A stretch of DNA of 60,000 nucleotides from Polytrichum commune (taxonomy: Eukaryota > Streptophyta > Polytrichopsida > Polytrichales > Polytrichaceae): positions 22,818,001-22,878,000 of the forward strand of contig OX485803.1 in NCBI GenBank assembly GCA_950295325.1, given 5' to 3'. The notes beneath the pieces are model-generated. The model was not told the DNA's origin. It worked only from the letters and a program-made list of their open reading frames with translations, and searched no databases. Both the position numbers and the translations under genes were made by a program. Shown here in pieces: positions 1 to 13,195 of the stretch (position 1 is the first letter of the stretch; each line of letters starts with the position of its first letter).

Positions 1-3000
1 AGAGTGGTCATGGCAAGGCCACCAGTCTACAGAGAGACGAAAGGGCAATAGCCAGTAGAGGAATCACAGACGTAGAAACCTGAGGGAGGCAAGACCTTAC
101 CTGAGAGAATGTGAGGAGTTACAGCCTAGTACGAGGATGAGGACTGACCTCTCCTTAGGGTAATTACCCCACAATAGGATATCGCCTAGGTAAGCCTGAT
201 AGATTATCGCCAGTTAGGTCTGAGAGAATTTATGGACTGAAATAGAGAAAAGACTGAAAACAACACCCGCATGGTAGAAGCAAGACTTTACCCGGTGAGA
301 TGAACTTGTTGTAGATAAATCCTTCTAAGTAATAACAACTTGTTAACTAAAGGATATAGCCTGTTTAAAAAAAATATATATCTTATATATTGACGGAATA
401 GATACTCTTTGAGATGGATCACCAGGTGGATTGGAAAGTGATGAAGGTGGTTACAGTCTCTGAAAGAATGCCGATAGCTGTAAGTAAAACTAAGTGGAAT
501 TAATTTAAATTGATCGCAAGTATAATTCATAACACATAAAGACAAAGATGGCTACTTCAAAGACGTATTTTGGACATGTTGTCCTGCCTAAGAGTTAGTT
601 GACCACTTGCCAAGCTTTTGAGCTTCACGACGGAATTAGGTCTGAGCTTTAGAGTGATAGCACCTACCTTGGAGATAGGACAGACAACACTCACTACGGA
701 ACCATCACGAATGAATTAATAAAAGGAAGAGAAAAGAATAGGATGAGTTAACATTGAAGAGAGTAAAGAATGAGAATCACCCTAAAATGTTATTAAGAAC
801 CTTAATCCAATGTGACATTAACCCTTATAGACACTATCTCAGTCTTCCTGGAGACTTTGTTCCCTGGGTTTTGTTATTTGGAGCCATAGCAAAAACTAAC
901 TACAGTAGCACACGGAATTTGCAGATGAGCCACAACACTACGTCAAAATCAATGACTAACACTAGCCCAAGAGGCAACACCAAAGCAACTGCACGGTCTA
1001 TGTGTTTATTTCATAAATTGTCGCCACTGCGGATGCCGAGGATAGTGCCAAGAATCTCAAGGTGAATTATTGAAGTAGCCACCTACTAAGGATTGTTGTT
1101 GCTTGCAAAAGAATGCTCACATACTCTTTTCCAATGTATATATACTATGGTCTACATAATCATTGTTGCCTTGATTGGCTCCTTTTGCTACAAATCGATT
1201 CCCCTATCCTATCTACTTGGCTATCATCCTAAGTCTATTAACCTGACTAAGGTGTTGCATCGATTCATAGTAACTAAAACTTACCCATAGTTACTATTTG
1301 GTTAGCATGTAGGCATGTAAAGTCTAAATTTGATTAAACAACATTCTCACATGTATGGTTATGATATTATACAATGATGACCGCTTCAAAACATATTGTT
1401 TTTCTATCATGTCACTCAAAATCAAGGACATCCAATCCTTTCATTAGTTTCCCCAACTCTAAAACTTCAACTATGAGATGTTGGATCTTATCAAATTTTA
1501 CTGAAATGCAAAGTATTTTCTTACCACATCTTTGTTGTGTAGTTGGTTTCCACATACGAGCGGTCATTTCAAAAGAATGTTGGTGATATGTAGTGGGCTC
1601 AAATGCTCTTGACATTAAGGATGGTTTCGAAGTTACAAAGTCATGGAAATGCTCTATGTGGCAATCATGGCCTAATGTAATCAATGGAACAAGTTCTTAC
1701 TTCTGACACTAGAGTGGAAGCTTTGGTTATTATGGAATGGATTGAGTGGGCTAGGACCAATGTTGTGTGGGTATCTAGTTTCAACCCAGGTGTCTAATAT
1801 AGTACAAATTTGGATACGGGTGTATCTAACATGGATGGAATCACATCTTTTAACATCAACATTGATACCCACTTGATATTTGTACACTGACACTCTTGCA
1901 AACTTTCATGATAGTGCCTCTCTACCTTTAGACATTTTACAATTTTTAGAATATCATAACATGTCGGTATCAAATTATAAGGTCTTTTTCAGTATTGTGA
2001 TCCTCACCCATCATTGGTTGGGTGGAAGGGTAAAAAGAAATAAATATATACTTGTGTAACATCAAGTAAGGTAGAGCATGCTAAATCCAACACCCTGGAA
2101 TCTTGTACTTTGAACACATGTGTCCACCACTTTAACATCAAACTCACGTGTTGGTTTTGAGTCATCTACCAACTCAAACTTTGAATTCTTGTAGCTCTTG
2201 CATACAAACTTCACTTGAAACATACTTTAGTGCATTGGAATTCCCTTTCAAATGCTAACAAAGTAACCACACAAAATCCTATCAATCTAGTAACTTTATA
2301 TATAATGAATGCTTGAAATGACGGTTTGAGCATCATTTTGCTAGTAAGACTAGATCAACATAAAACACACAAACATATTGAAAACAATTTGTCTACTACC
2401 AAAAAAATGAGTGAGGAATAAGCGACAAATTCTTAGACAAGTCGACAAAAATATCAACAATATTGAAAAGTCCGTAGGAAGTGAGGTATTGAAAATGGTG
2501 CTTAACACATTGGTAGGCCAATCCCATGTAGTTATCTCCAAGGGCACTTTCCGACCCCATTATCTACACCGTATCCCACACTAGGAATCATTTGCTACCT
2601 ACTTGCAAAAAATTAGGAATGCTTCGTATGGGGGAGGCAAGTGAGTCCTATACACGACTCAAGAGAATTGAACAATTATTTCTTAGGAAAAAAAAAACAT
2701 TCCTTGGCATAGAATATACTCAATATTGAAAAGCCATTGTTTCATGATGGTGCAATGCCCTATGATAGCAAACAACAAGATTCAAACAAATTCCTAGCAA
2801 GTAGCAACCGAAGACCACAATTAGGATTTTTTCTTCTAGCTTCGTATACCTTGGATTGCATCCATGGGTATGAGATGAATGATACACTCACAATTGGCAT
2901 TTGTGCCGGATGTCATCCCTCTTGGTCATTCGATTTTGGAAATCAAGCCGAAAAACTTTATTGAGATCTAAACACCATCAATGACAATTGACAATCATAG

Positions 3001-3590
3001 GTTCCCTCGATAAGTGGGGCCATAGCTTTACGACAACCACATCGAATATGTGATTTGGTCTTCTCCACATCAATATCAATACAAATTTTATTATTTTAAT
3101 TTTCTTGCCGTCACTTGGCGAATTCTAAACCCAATCACAACACCACATGTGTATGTTCTCGAGGACATGGTTTGCATCTTTTCCTTGTTCATTATTAAAA
3201 CATAAGAAAATCTACATGGTAACAAACATCGAATAACAAATGTTGCAAGGATGGTGCAATGCATCGTAATACAAGATATACATTCCTTTGTCCTTCTTTA
3301 TATTTATCATGACCTTTGTTGTACATGGATTCTTTTTAATTCCTATTTTGAACACATATAGATACTACATGTTCTATCTATTTCCATTACACAATTCAAC
3401 AAAATGCTTCATTTTGCATCCTCATCCAGCATCCCAAAATCTATGGCCTAGACCAAAACATCTGCAAGAAGCATGACATGTTAATTTTAGTGTTGGGTTG
3501 ATATATAGGTGAAGGCATGGTATCAAAGCACTATACCAATAATTGTATCGAATAACCTTTGTGACTAATATCAAAATTGTAATACCTATA
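1..3590. other. intergenic, no recognised gene
   Basis: AT-rich sequence with only short, non-homologous reading frames. A 90-codon minus-strand frame at 1412-1684 is the least random-looking (it has scattered Cys/His and a hydrophobic tail), but I do not recognise it and see no splice or promoter context. The first 700 bp are richer in purines on the plus strand. Nothing further is supportable. Confidence 0.6.
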
Positions 3591-5340
3591 TGTAGAGGCA
3601 TCGAACCAGCAGGAAGTGAGGGAGAGGACGAAGAAGCTTTGGAGGCGGCCGGAGGAAGACTGGAGGACGAAGACGGCGAGTGGGAAGGGGACTAGTGGGG
3701 GAGCTGGAAGGGACCAGTGGGAATGAAACCAGTTGGAGAGCGTGAAGGGCCGGTGAGAACGGGGACTACTGGGAACTAGCCGTTCGGGACCAACCGGCCA
3801 ATGGGAGCAGCTGAGGCGAGACGTTCGAAGGCAAATGGAAATAGGTCCAGTCCGAGAACTGAAGGGGCACAAGCCGACCCCCTTTTTAAACATGCGGGTA
3901 ATTGAAAGGTGGATGGATGATAATCCAACTAGGTGATACGAAGGGATATGTAAGTAGGAAGTACATCTTAGGCAATATAGATTTAGAAACTTTGAAATCA
4001 GGCTATTATTATACACATTTCTAAATTTAGCTGCATTTGACATTTATTAAAATCTTACAAAACATAGATGAGGAAGACTATATAAGAGGCCCACTTGAGG
4101 GCCATAATACACATCATTTTGCCCGAAGATCATACGTGAGTGTCCAAGCTCCCAAGCATTGCATTTGAAGTCAAATCGGCACCCTCGGTGCATTAGAGTC
4201 CACATCGGCACCCTCGGTGCGTTAGGGATTACTACGACAACCGTGAGGCAATTGGACTTTCTTACAAGCACTAAGAAATTTTCGTACAAGCACTATGGCG
4301 CGTGGCACCTAAGGACACGGCCTACCAACATCGACTTAAAGAGGTTGAAGCTTCTAAGCGAGAAGACCAAGACTTACTTCAAAAATTATAGCCTAAGGAA
4401 GTTAAAGAGTTCTAAGAGGTCGACGGCCTATACGACCTAAGGGTGAAAGTCATGACTTTTTGTTTAGGCGAGTGATTTTTGGAAATCATGGATTAAGGCC
4501 CCAAGTGAATCTTCGTAAGGGATTGTATTAAGCACTCAAGGATTGAAGTGAAGGATAGAGGTAAGTACCCACATGCTTTGATAATGTCGGAGTTGAGGTT
4601 TAAGGCAACTCCACCGAAATGACCTAAGTACTCACTTCGGTGATTGGATAGAAAAGGGGGCCGCCAAGTGGGCTCATTCATCATCACCGTAGACGAACAC
4701 TAGGGAGATGTTTCACACATTAGTCCAAGAAAGCTTAAAGTAATAACTTTGGAATTTGCATTGATCACCGAATATTCCATCTTAAGATACCTCTCTTGGA
4801 GTATGGATAAACATTAACCTAGCCCCTTTGGAGATTGAGTCCACACATAAACTTGATGACATGCACTTGAGGCTAATAGAGTTAGGAGAATTTCACGACA
4901 TCAAGTATGTCCAACTTAAGGGAATTTATAATTGCAAGGGAGCATGCTCACCTCGTAATAAGTGCTTAGGCAAGGATCCTCAAATGAATATTGGAGAAAC
5001 TAGACAACTCTCATGAGTTCCATTTAGTGGGAGAGTATGCTTGAAGCTATAAACCCTCTTAAGGGAACATTCTTAGAATAATTGAGAGAATAGGAAGGTT
5101 TTAATCATCCAAACCATGAAAGATAATGTATATAAGAAGGGTTTCTCTTTGAGAACACTTAATCTCGACATTAGGATTTAGGGGAACATAACCTTGAAAC
5201 TTAGGGCACTTTCTCCTCAGAGATTCATTAAGAGGAAACATCATATTAGGAACACTATGCATCAGACCACCTTCAAGTTTAGAAATTTGTAAACATGCTA
5301 ATTTGGATAGGTGTAGTGTCTGTGTAAACCGGTCAGCAGC
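3590..5340. repeat. possible degenerate retroelement-derived block
   Basis: A GC-rich, purine-biased stretch (3600-3900) is followed by about 1.4 kb with two TATA-like boxes (near 4077 and 5127) and broken reading frames. The style, a leader-like segment with a TATA box and an interrupted plus-strand frame, resembles a decayed LTR-type element. I could not find paired LTRs, a primer-binding site or recognisable gag/pol motifs, so this is a weak structural impression only. Confidence 0.22.
4177..4220 (+). repeat. short direct repeat, each unit self-complementary
   Basis: The 15-mer CGGCACCCTCGGTGC occurs at 4177-4191 and again at 4206-4220, followed in both by a TTAG-containing context. Within each unit GCACC and GGTGC can pair around a CTC loop. 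This is seen directly; no function is implied. Confidence 0.7.
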
Positions 5341-6510
5341 GGGTTACTCCGTTTAAGGCTGAGGGTTGAAGGCGCCCTCAACACTATAAGATATTGATGC
5401 TTGATGGTTATCACAAGATGACATGATCCTTCCATACCCCAATTCCTCGGTGAGTCAATACCATCCTAATACAATATTGATACTAGGATAAGTTTACCCA
5501 TGTATGAAGGTTCTTGCATGGTATATAGACCATGAATAGTATCACATTATCTTCCAATACCAAAAGGCCAACCGAATCCAAAAATTTAAAGTCTTCATTA
5601 AATACACCTTAGAAGTATTAAAAAATGGGCCCGTCATTGGTTGAGGTATGTACAACTAAGCTGACAAAATAAGAGGTAAACACATTTTGTACTTATAATT
5701 GTAAAAGTTGTGTGTTTCAATCTTGCGAATTCAAGAGGATTCTAGCACGACCCAAAAGCATCATTTGGATACCTCTTCGAAAAGTAAGAAGAGTTTGAAG
5801 TTTGATTTGAAGGCGACCTTAAACCAACACCTATATCAGATAGTTAGGTGGTGTACATCCTTGCAACCAATATGTACCTATTGTACAAGATTTATAAGTG
5901 TTGGTTTTAGGTCAAGTGTTGGATTTGGGTAAACATATCTCAATTCCTCCCTCATTAGTAATTGCATGGAACTCATGGATACTATATAAGCATATTAATA
6001 TTGTACTTAGTATCATATGGTATTGTATGTCACTGTGATAGCTTTTTTAATGACATTTCTTATGAATAAGTTTACAAGTATTGTCATCCAAATTACTTTT
6101 AGCTCGTCCCCTTTTAGTTGGTATACTCTGCATCCTAACATTTATGTAATAAATATTGTCATGGATGATTGAAAATTGGATTAAAAAATACTTAGCAAGT
6201 GGCAATAATTTGAACATTGTAAGTCTACAATAAAAAATTATCCTTAAAGGCATGGGATGCCGGGTCAAGCCAAGGTGCAGTCCTGAGTTGAGGTCCATGT
6301 TCTATATTTGTCAACCATGTACCGGTGTGTCAACACATTAATTTAACCTCATGGTGAAACTCCCAGAACCCTAAGTTGGGATCCTTGGGGACCTTTTGTC
6401 TTCGCTCCTTGGTTTTCATGGCCGCCTACCCCCTTCTTGTTTGTGCTTTGTCGCCTCAGTTCTTGGCTTTGTTGTTGAGTCCTCCCGATAAGAAAGGTGA
6501 TCAGTCATGC
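5340..6510. other. intergenic, nothing recognised
   Basis: AT-rich sequence without a supportable gene. Frames at 5708-5932 (plus) and 6047-6298 (minus) have no recognisable motif and no splice context. Confidence 0.6.
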
Positions 6511-6513
6511 TTA

Positions 6514-6920
6514 GAGCAAGCCCAATGACTTCCTGCACCTGCATCTGCATCCGGGAACGGAAAGTGGGCTCCATCCGGGATGCATAAGCAGATGCAGGTA
6601 AGTCGGCCAGTCATGCATGCATCCCTTCACTTAATTTACTTAGTTTACCCTAAACTACCCTTGTATCGGAAGCCAGGCATGCATAATTCGGCAGCTGGCT
6701 TGTTTTATCTGACAAGTTCAATTAATGATGGGCGTCTTATTAAAATAATAGACTCCATGCGTAAGTCGACATTATGCATGGAGGGTGTCAGTTCCTACTT
6801 CCAATTTCATCAGCAGATGTAGTTAACAGGGACCACTGGGCCACATTCCTGGATCTGCATCTGCATCGCGGATGAAAAAATACAGATGCAAATGCGGATC
6901 CAGGACCACTGGGCTTGCCC
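6514..6920. mobile_element. MITE family F, copy 1, TTA target duplication
   Basis: A 407-bp non-coding element bounded by imperfect terminal inverted repeats of about 38 bp. The left end starts GAGCAAGCCCAATGAC. The right end, read inward, starts GGGCAAGCCCAGTGG. Both ends then run into a shared GC-rich subterminal motif containing CTGCATCTGCATCC. A TTA trinucleotide flanks both ends (6511-6513 and 6921-6923). The TTA duplication and GC-rich ends fit Tourist/PIF-Harbinger-type MITEs. A second copy lies at 8043-8430. Confidence 0.85.
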
Positions 6921-7151
6921 TTAGGGTGATCAAGGAAGGCGATCAACAAGAACATCAATCGTCAAGGCTAAGGAGCCAGGCTTGAAGCGCGAGATTTGCA
7001 CAACGAGGAGCAAGGAGTGGGCAATTTACACGGCAAGGAGCAGGTGATCTACATAGCAAGGCGATCAAAGGTGAGGCATCTTTCTCAAACCTTTGCTCTA
7101 GTTTTTTTAGAGTAAACCCTGAAAGGGTCTTTTTTAGAACCATACTCTTGA

Positions 7152-7450
7152 CCCAAAGGATTGCCCAATGTTCTTAGTAATCTTCCATTGCAATTTGGTG
7201 CATGGCACTAAGCTCTGAAGACTACCCAATTTCTTATTTCCACTCCCATAGTGATTTGGTTCATGGCACTAAGCCCTAAAAGGCTACCCGATTTTTTATT
7301 TCAACTCCCATTCCAATATGGGTCATGACACTAAATCCTAAATGGTTGCCCAATTTTTGAATTCCACTCCCATTGCAATTTGATTCATGACACTAAGCCC
7401 TGAAGAGCTACCCTATTTTGGAATTCCACTTCCATCAATAAGGCTTAGGG
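7152..7450 (+). repeat. minisatellite, five units of 61-62 bp
   Basis: Five head-to-tail diverged units start at 7152, 7213, 7274, 7336 and 7398; the last is truncated. Each unit has the order 'CCCTRAAGR-CTACCCAATTT-CCACTCCCATTGCAATTTG-TTCATGGCACTAAG'. The array sits between the two family F MITEs and directly before the zinc-finger-like relic. It is not a CRISPR array: the units have no repeat/spacer division. Confidence 0.85.
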
Positions 7451-7476
7451 CTATGGGTGATTGACTCTTATGGGCT

Positions 7477-7831
7477 ATGGAACAAGCCACACAACACACC
7501 GGGACAAGTCGTGGACGGTGGATTGCATCTGCAGTGTCTTTGAAGCGCGGTTGCCCTGTCCATTCTTTGGCCGGAGAGTTTCATCGGATCCCCAGAAACG
7601 GCGACCTCAAATGCGACCAGGCCGAGTGCAAGCACTACGGCAAACGTTTCGCCTGGTCAACGCAAGGATTTACTCGACACGGACAAAACAAGGAACAACA
7701 ATGACGTTGAACAAGACGGATTTTGCATCGGAGACGATCTAGGCGCAGTCTTGAATCAATACTTGGACAGAGAAGAGCTCGAAAAACCAATCTTGGAAGA
7801 GGGAAATATTTTCAACAATGATTTGCCATAA
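7477..7831 (+). pseudogene. frameshifted C2H2-finger-like gene fragment
   Basis: The frame opened by ATG at 7477 runs 75 codons and includes KCDQAECKHYGKRF followed by a TRH, i.e. a Cys-x4-Cys pair, an aromatic residue and a single downstream His, reminiscent of half a C2H2 zinc finger; the second His is not evident. The frame stops at 7702-7704. The next plus-strand frame over the same bases continues from about 7697 as an acidic, coding-like stretch (DVEQDGFCIGDDLG...EELEKPILEE) to a TAA at 7829-7831. Local GC is above the surroundings. The simplest reading is a gene 3' end broken by one indel; an unseen splice is the alternative. The family assignment is tentative. Confidence 0.4.
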
Positions 7832-8042
7832 AAGACCTCACGGATTGATGTCTTCGAGGATTTCCAATAAATCAATAATAATACTTAAAATGTATTGAAA
7901 CAATTTGAAATATATTTTATAATGTCGCCTCTAACCTCGAGAATGAAAAAAAAAACAAGCTCAAAGCAACCAATTATAGATATACCTTTGATACCCAAAT
8001 TCTTTTCACAAGGAGTGACAAATGATGTTAGGTTTACGTTTA

Positions 8043-8430
8043 GAGCAAGCCCAGTCGTTCTTGGATCTGCATCTGCATCCGGGAATGAAAAGTGGCCTCC
8101 ACCCAGAATGCAGATGCAGACCCAAGCAAAACTGCCACTCATTCTACCTTACTGCCTCAGAGTTTCCTCTAAAATGATTTGTAGTTTTTTGCGGCCCTAC
8201 CATATTGAGTTCTCTTTAGTTTAAAGCCGCCATGAAGTTGTTTTTCCTTAGCTGATAGCAGGCTCCCTACATATCTCGCCGAAATGCAAGGAGTTCTGCA
8301 CTTCCTGTATTAGTTTACACCCATTTTTAGGGTATAGCAGGGTGACTAGGCCAATATCCTGCATCTGCATCCGCATCGCGGATGAGAAAGCGCAAATGCA
8401 GATGCAGGTGCACGGTCACTGGGCTTGCCC
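8043..8430. mobile_element. MITE family F, copy 2, TTA target duplication
   Basis: A 388-bp element with the same ends as 6514-6920: GAGCAAGCCCAGTCG on the left, and inward from the right GGGCAAGCCCAGTGACC. It carries the same CTGCATCTGCATCCG subterminal motif and a TTA on both sides (8040-8042 and 8431-8433). Internal sequence is only partly shared with copy 1. The two copies bracket the minisatellite and the zinc-finger-like relic. Confidence 0.85.
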
Positions 8431-8433
8431 TTA

Positions 8434-11400
8434 GTGTCGGTGGCCGTTCACAAATTAGTGTGGAGCCAGACAAAGAGAATTGGCAACACTGAATACAATA
8501 TGTATTTAGTGTGGTGAGTTGTTGCCACCCTATACACAGCAGCAGAAAGCATTGAACGAGGGAGCCTGGGTGGGCAGCACATGGTTGCACAGTAGAATCA
8601 GTACAAGGCTCAGGTGGTGTAGTAATTGAATGCATCCTAGCTTATAAGAGAGTCCCGTGTCAGGTTTATCCGGATCACAAAACACACACACACAGTATAA
8701 AGGTACTGAACGGATTCATGGGCAAGTGAAGTAAAGTAAAGTAAAGTAAAGTAGATGTGGCAGGCCGGCCGGAAGGGGGGGGGGGGGGGGAGTGAAGTAC
8801 TCATAAGAAGTTTAACGACCACCTGCTGCCACTCCCGTATCGACATCTGGCATCTTTCCAACGAGGCGGCTGGCACTTTGTACTGGTGACATGGCATTCC
8901 CGAAACGAGTCATGCAGTTATGCATCCGAGTCAATGTGGGTTCGACCCACTACTTCATCATGCCAGGTGGCACACTGCGTCCACCTCAGCTTTCGGAATT
9001 CGCACACTCACGTGCCCACTTGTATACTTGGGCCCGGAATCGAGGGCCGGTGCGGACTCTACAAAGTTTGGGCCAATAGGATCGCTTGGTTTCATCAAAT
9101 TCAGCCCAGGGGTTTTATACTAGAGTTGGGTTTGAATATTAGTCGTTATTCTGTGGCGTTCTAGATGACGAATACTTTGGCGTCAAATCTTTGGGCCGGC
9201 TTGGGAAAAATCAGGATGAGGTTTTCCTCGGCCCGAACTCTCGACATGGGCTGGGTGGGGCTCGTTCGTTGGATGATTAACATCTCTACCGTTGGTTCAT
9301 GAAAGGGTTAATTCTCTTCACTAACATCGTCACTTTACATGTGACAAGGTTGGGGTTGAAAAGAGTTGATAGCTTTCTAAGAGACGATGCCGGAATTCAC
9401 TTATGAAAATAGCCTCCTCCTACCTTGACTGACCTTCTCCTTATTGTCGAGAGGAAGGAGAGCATGGTTACAAGCAATAACCAACTCTAACGGCAATCAC
9501 TATCTGATTCTACTATAGATGAGATTCTAACTACCAAACATTGGATGAATACCACCAAAAGTTGAGAAATTGCCTGCTTCGGCAGGGTTATGGCCAAAAA
9601 GTGGCTTACAAACCCCGCTTTTACAATTCGCCATTTTGGGTCCACATTCTACTCCTAGTGTAGTGCGTCATTAGTGGTCATTCATCATTTTTGTGATTGT
9701 ACCTTAGGAGGAGTACTTCTTGATAGACTAGATTCACCCCTTTATGACATTTATTGCTAACCAATCAGATTTTTCGTCCTACTCCCAATAACCTCATTGA
9801 ATGTAATGTATTGCAATTATGCTAGTGCATACAAGACAATAATTCCTATTAAAATGGAACCTCTCTCACTTGGGGAGGGGCAGTTGCTAGTCCTAGTGTG
9901 GTCTCTATCCTATGTAAGCTAATTAGCGTGACCTTTTGAGAATGTAGTATGGCTTGCTTTAAACGACTAGATTCACACATGTTGGCGAACTTTCCTAACT
10001 TTGTGGGTTATTTATATTCATTTTCACACCATGCACAGTGATTTAATAAGTTGTAACAATGTTTCACTTGACAGCGTGGTGCAATAAAAGATAGTAGCAA
10101 TAACAACAACATTAGTAATAGTATAGTGTAACCATGTATTTCAAATATTTAAATTTTAATGGGGAAATAGTGTTAGTCGCAACAATGAGCCTGTTTTTTG
10201 CAAAAAAAATTATGCATCTTGTTTTTTTATAACAAATACGCATCCAAAATATGTTACAAGCAATATGAGTCAAATTGATTTCTTGACCAATTGTGTTTCT
10301 CTAGTCCTACATGGACCATGCGCCGGTCATCGCATTCATTTTGGAGGTTGACCCTAAGTCCTTAGTCTTATTAGGGCATTCTATTACATAGTGGACCTAC
10401 TAGTGAATCACCTTGAGCCTATACAACCTCATGGTCATCTCTAACCATTACATGGTGACCTTACTATTGTAGTCGATCCTATGTTGAGTCATGATCTAAG
10501 CGAGTGTATATGATGACGCTAGTTTTTTCATTTTTCATTTTTCATATTTTACATCAAACTTTAGAGGCGCATCTCGTAGAAATACGGATCACGTCTAGTA
10601 AGCATAAGTATTTTACCAATATCTAAGATAAACATACACGGGTCATTCTTCATGCCACTTGTAAGGCAATGATTCTATGGGGCCTTCCCATAAATTTTGG
10701 GCCAAGGCACACGTGCTCATGTTCTCGTGTTCTTGACTTCAAACTTTGTCATGGTCTTGAGAGCGGGGCTTTACTATACTTAGCAAATAAGAGTGTTTTA
10801 TGTTTTAGTGTCGGTATTACCAATTTAGTGGCATGATTCAAAACATCACTCTAATTTGGGGTCTTTGATATCATTTTTAAAGTAGTTATTATACACATAG
10901 AAATATCCAAATTGTAGGATAAGTCACTACATTCTCATCTTCCCAAATGGATGGTTTTACCTTAACATTAATTAAGTTGTATCCAAAGACTTGACACATG
11001 TTCCATAATCTGTGTTATAAATTTGTCACTTGTTGCAATTGAGGCCCTATAGTATTGTCCGAAGCTCACAAATCGTGAAACCATTGTTGGACGGAACCTC
11101 GGCCCACGCGATTCATTATCGACCCACACGAATTGTCTTGCAATCATTGGGTGGCATCTAGAGAGGGTGTCACATGACACTCAGTGCTATGATATGACAA
11201 GCCATGAAGATCACCCAAATTAATATGGCACACCATTTTAATGTCACATTGAATCAGAGGTTTCGAGTAGTAATATGCCTCCCAACCACAAAATTGTTGA
11301 ATGGACTACTCATGCCAACCATTTGTTTGTCGGTTTCGTTTCCTAACACCTATAAAAGGGGTAATAATAACCCCCCCCCCCCTCCCAGTAGGTCGATTGT

Positions 11401-11619
11401 TGATTTATCTTAGTTTAAACCCAATAGACTAAGTTGGGATCTCTGACATTGATTTGGGAGTTAACATTTCTTTAAATACAAAAAAGCCCACTCTCTACAC
11501 TACCAATCAACGATTTCACCCTCCTCTCCCTGGCTCCCCCTCCCTCTCAACATGTATTATGTATATTCACCCTCTGTTTGTTAGAAATGTGTTGTTCTAA
11601 GGCCATTGCTCATCACAAT
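8434..11619. other. intergenic; simple repeats only
   Basis: No gene is supportable. It contains an AAGT tetranucleotide tract (about 8728-8752), a 16-nt poly-G tract (8775-8790) and a 12-nt poly-C tract (11371-11382). The overlapping plus-strand frames at 8886-9164 follow a moderately GC-rich patch but show no motif. Confidence 0.6.
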
Positions 11620-11876
11620 CCCTAGTTTCGCATCAAACCCACCTCTTTTTGATGGGCCATCCATATATCCAGCAGACCATGAAACCTCATCCATCCGGTG
11701 CCATGTAAGAGACGCCATGTCAATTTTTGTGATCCACTCGGATTTTTTTGGTACCTCGGTCCTTCATGGCCTAGTGTAAAGCAAAACTGGACCGTCTCCG
11801 GCTTCTCGACCAATCCCATAATTTGTATATCATGGGTCCATGGGCCCTCAAGCTCATGTGTAAAGGTGCCCCTGAA
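11620..11876. mobile_element. MITE family A fragment (right end)
   Basis: It shares with complete copies the CCCACCTC core half-palindrome, the 'catgtaagagacgccatg' segment, a GACCGTCTCCG motif and a degraded right end (CTCATGTGTAAAGGTGCCCC, ending near 11875). The left inverted repeat is absent, so this is a truncated or badly decayed copy. Confidence 0.6.
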
Positions 11877-12244
11877 ATGTGATGAGAAAATGAAGCAGGA
11901 CTTTTTGGAATCTAATTGTTCTGGGAAGAAAAGAATGGCACAATTTTGTTAGTTGTTTTGGTGCTGGGTTATATATATATGATTGGGTCAAGTCTCATAA
12001 CCGATTTAAGAAGATTGTTTCAGACACTTTATGAGACCGGTTGACCATGGGCTATAAAACACGGGAGTGGTGACTGGTCAATGCGATAATTATGAGATTC
12101 TTGAGAATTTCAAAGAAATTGAGAGATGACTTTGTTGAGGAGCCGATCGAGTCTTGATGTTGGGCATGGCATATATGGCCTTTGGCTTATCTAGAGTTGA
12201 CCTTTATTAGCACCTCATTAATGATCGGGGAGAACCGGCAGTTA

Positions 12245-12820
12245 GGGCCACTTCACACATGAGCCAAGAGCTGTGACCTTGTAATGGTGAGGACCCTTGA
12301 CTCTTATTCAAAAGCCGTACCATGGGTGTTGGGAAAGCCCTTTTGTGTAGTCTTGGGCCTTCAAGCATAGTGTGAAGTGAGAATGAACCATGTTGCGGGA
12401 CCATTGCATATTTTGTTGGCGGAAAAGAGGGGAGGGTTTGGTTTAATATAATATGTCTCCAAGTTTATCAATTTAAGATAATTACTTGGTGGTGTTTGTC
12501 TATCTTGGAATATGTCATGCAATCTGTCCTGAAATATGTCATGCTAAGATTTTTTTTTTAAAGTCATGATCTCCCGGAATTTGCGTCAAGCCCACCTCTT
12601 GGAGGTGGGTCTGACGCAAATTTCGGTAGACCATGGACCTTTATCCACAACCAGCCATGTAGGACTCCATGTAGACTTTTCATCCACAAACTTTTCTTTG
12701 GGCCTTTAGGCCTTCACCTCCTAGTGTGAAGTGAACTTGGACGGTCTCCGCCTTTTCGACCAATGAGAGCTCCTACATTGCCATGGTCAAGGGCCTTCAG
12801 CCTTGTGTGTGAAGTGGCCC
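12245..12820. mobile_element. MITE family A, complete 576-bp copy
   Basis: It begins GGGCCACTTCACACATGAG and ends, read inward from the right, GGGCCACTTCACACACAAGG. TTA flanks both sides (12242-12244 and 12821-12823). It carries a central near-perfect palindrome at about 12574-12626, in which CCCACCTC-TT-GGAGGTGGG forms the tip and GGAATTTGCGTCA pairs with TGACGCAAATTTC. It has no coding capacity. It is a close sister of 42609-43197 in the same orientation, sharing internal segments such as the AGAGGGGAGG...TTTGGTTTAAT stretch. Ends and target fit a PIF/Harbinger-type MITE. Confidence 0.92.
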
Positions 12821-13195
12821 TTAGTTACAGATGAACCAGTTGAGTTTGAGAAATAACCGGTTGAAGTTCATCAAGACTTCAGGAGAATTACCGAACACTT
12901 TAGAGGAATTTATAAAAGAATATACCTCAAATTAATAGAGAAAAACCGAAGGATGTCAACATGTAACCAGTTGGACTTGCAAACACTTGGATCTCAACCG
13001 ATTATGCCCAAAAATTTCCCCAATCACTGCACCTCATCAAGTCCCTAGACATTTACTAGCTTATTTCGAGAAATTGAAACCATTGTGTTAACAATGTGCA
13101 ATAGGTCATCATCTGGTGGCCTTTTTGTGAAATGTGTTTGTTGTTGCAAGAAATTCATTAGATTGATTTGATGTGGTGCACTTTATAGTAGATTA

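Noticed and set aside
7152-7450. Regular 61-62-bp array resembling a CRISPR array
   Set aside because: The whole unit repeats with drift; there is no constant repeat alternating with unique spacers, and the context is plant nuclear DNA. Called a minisatellite.
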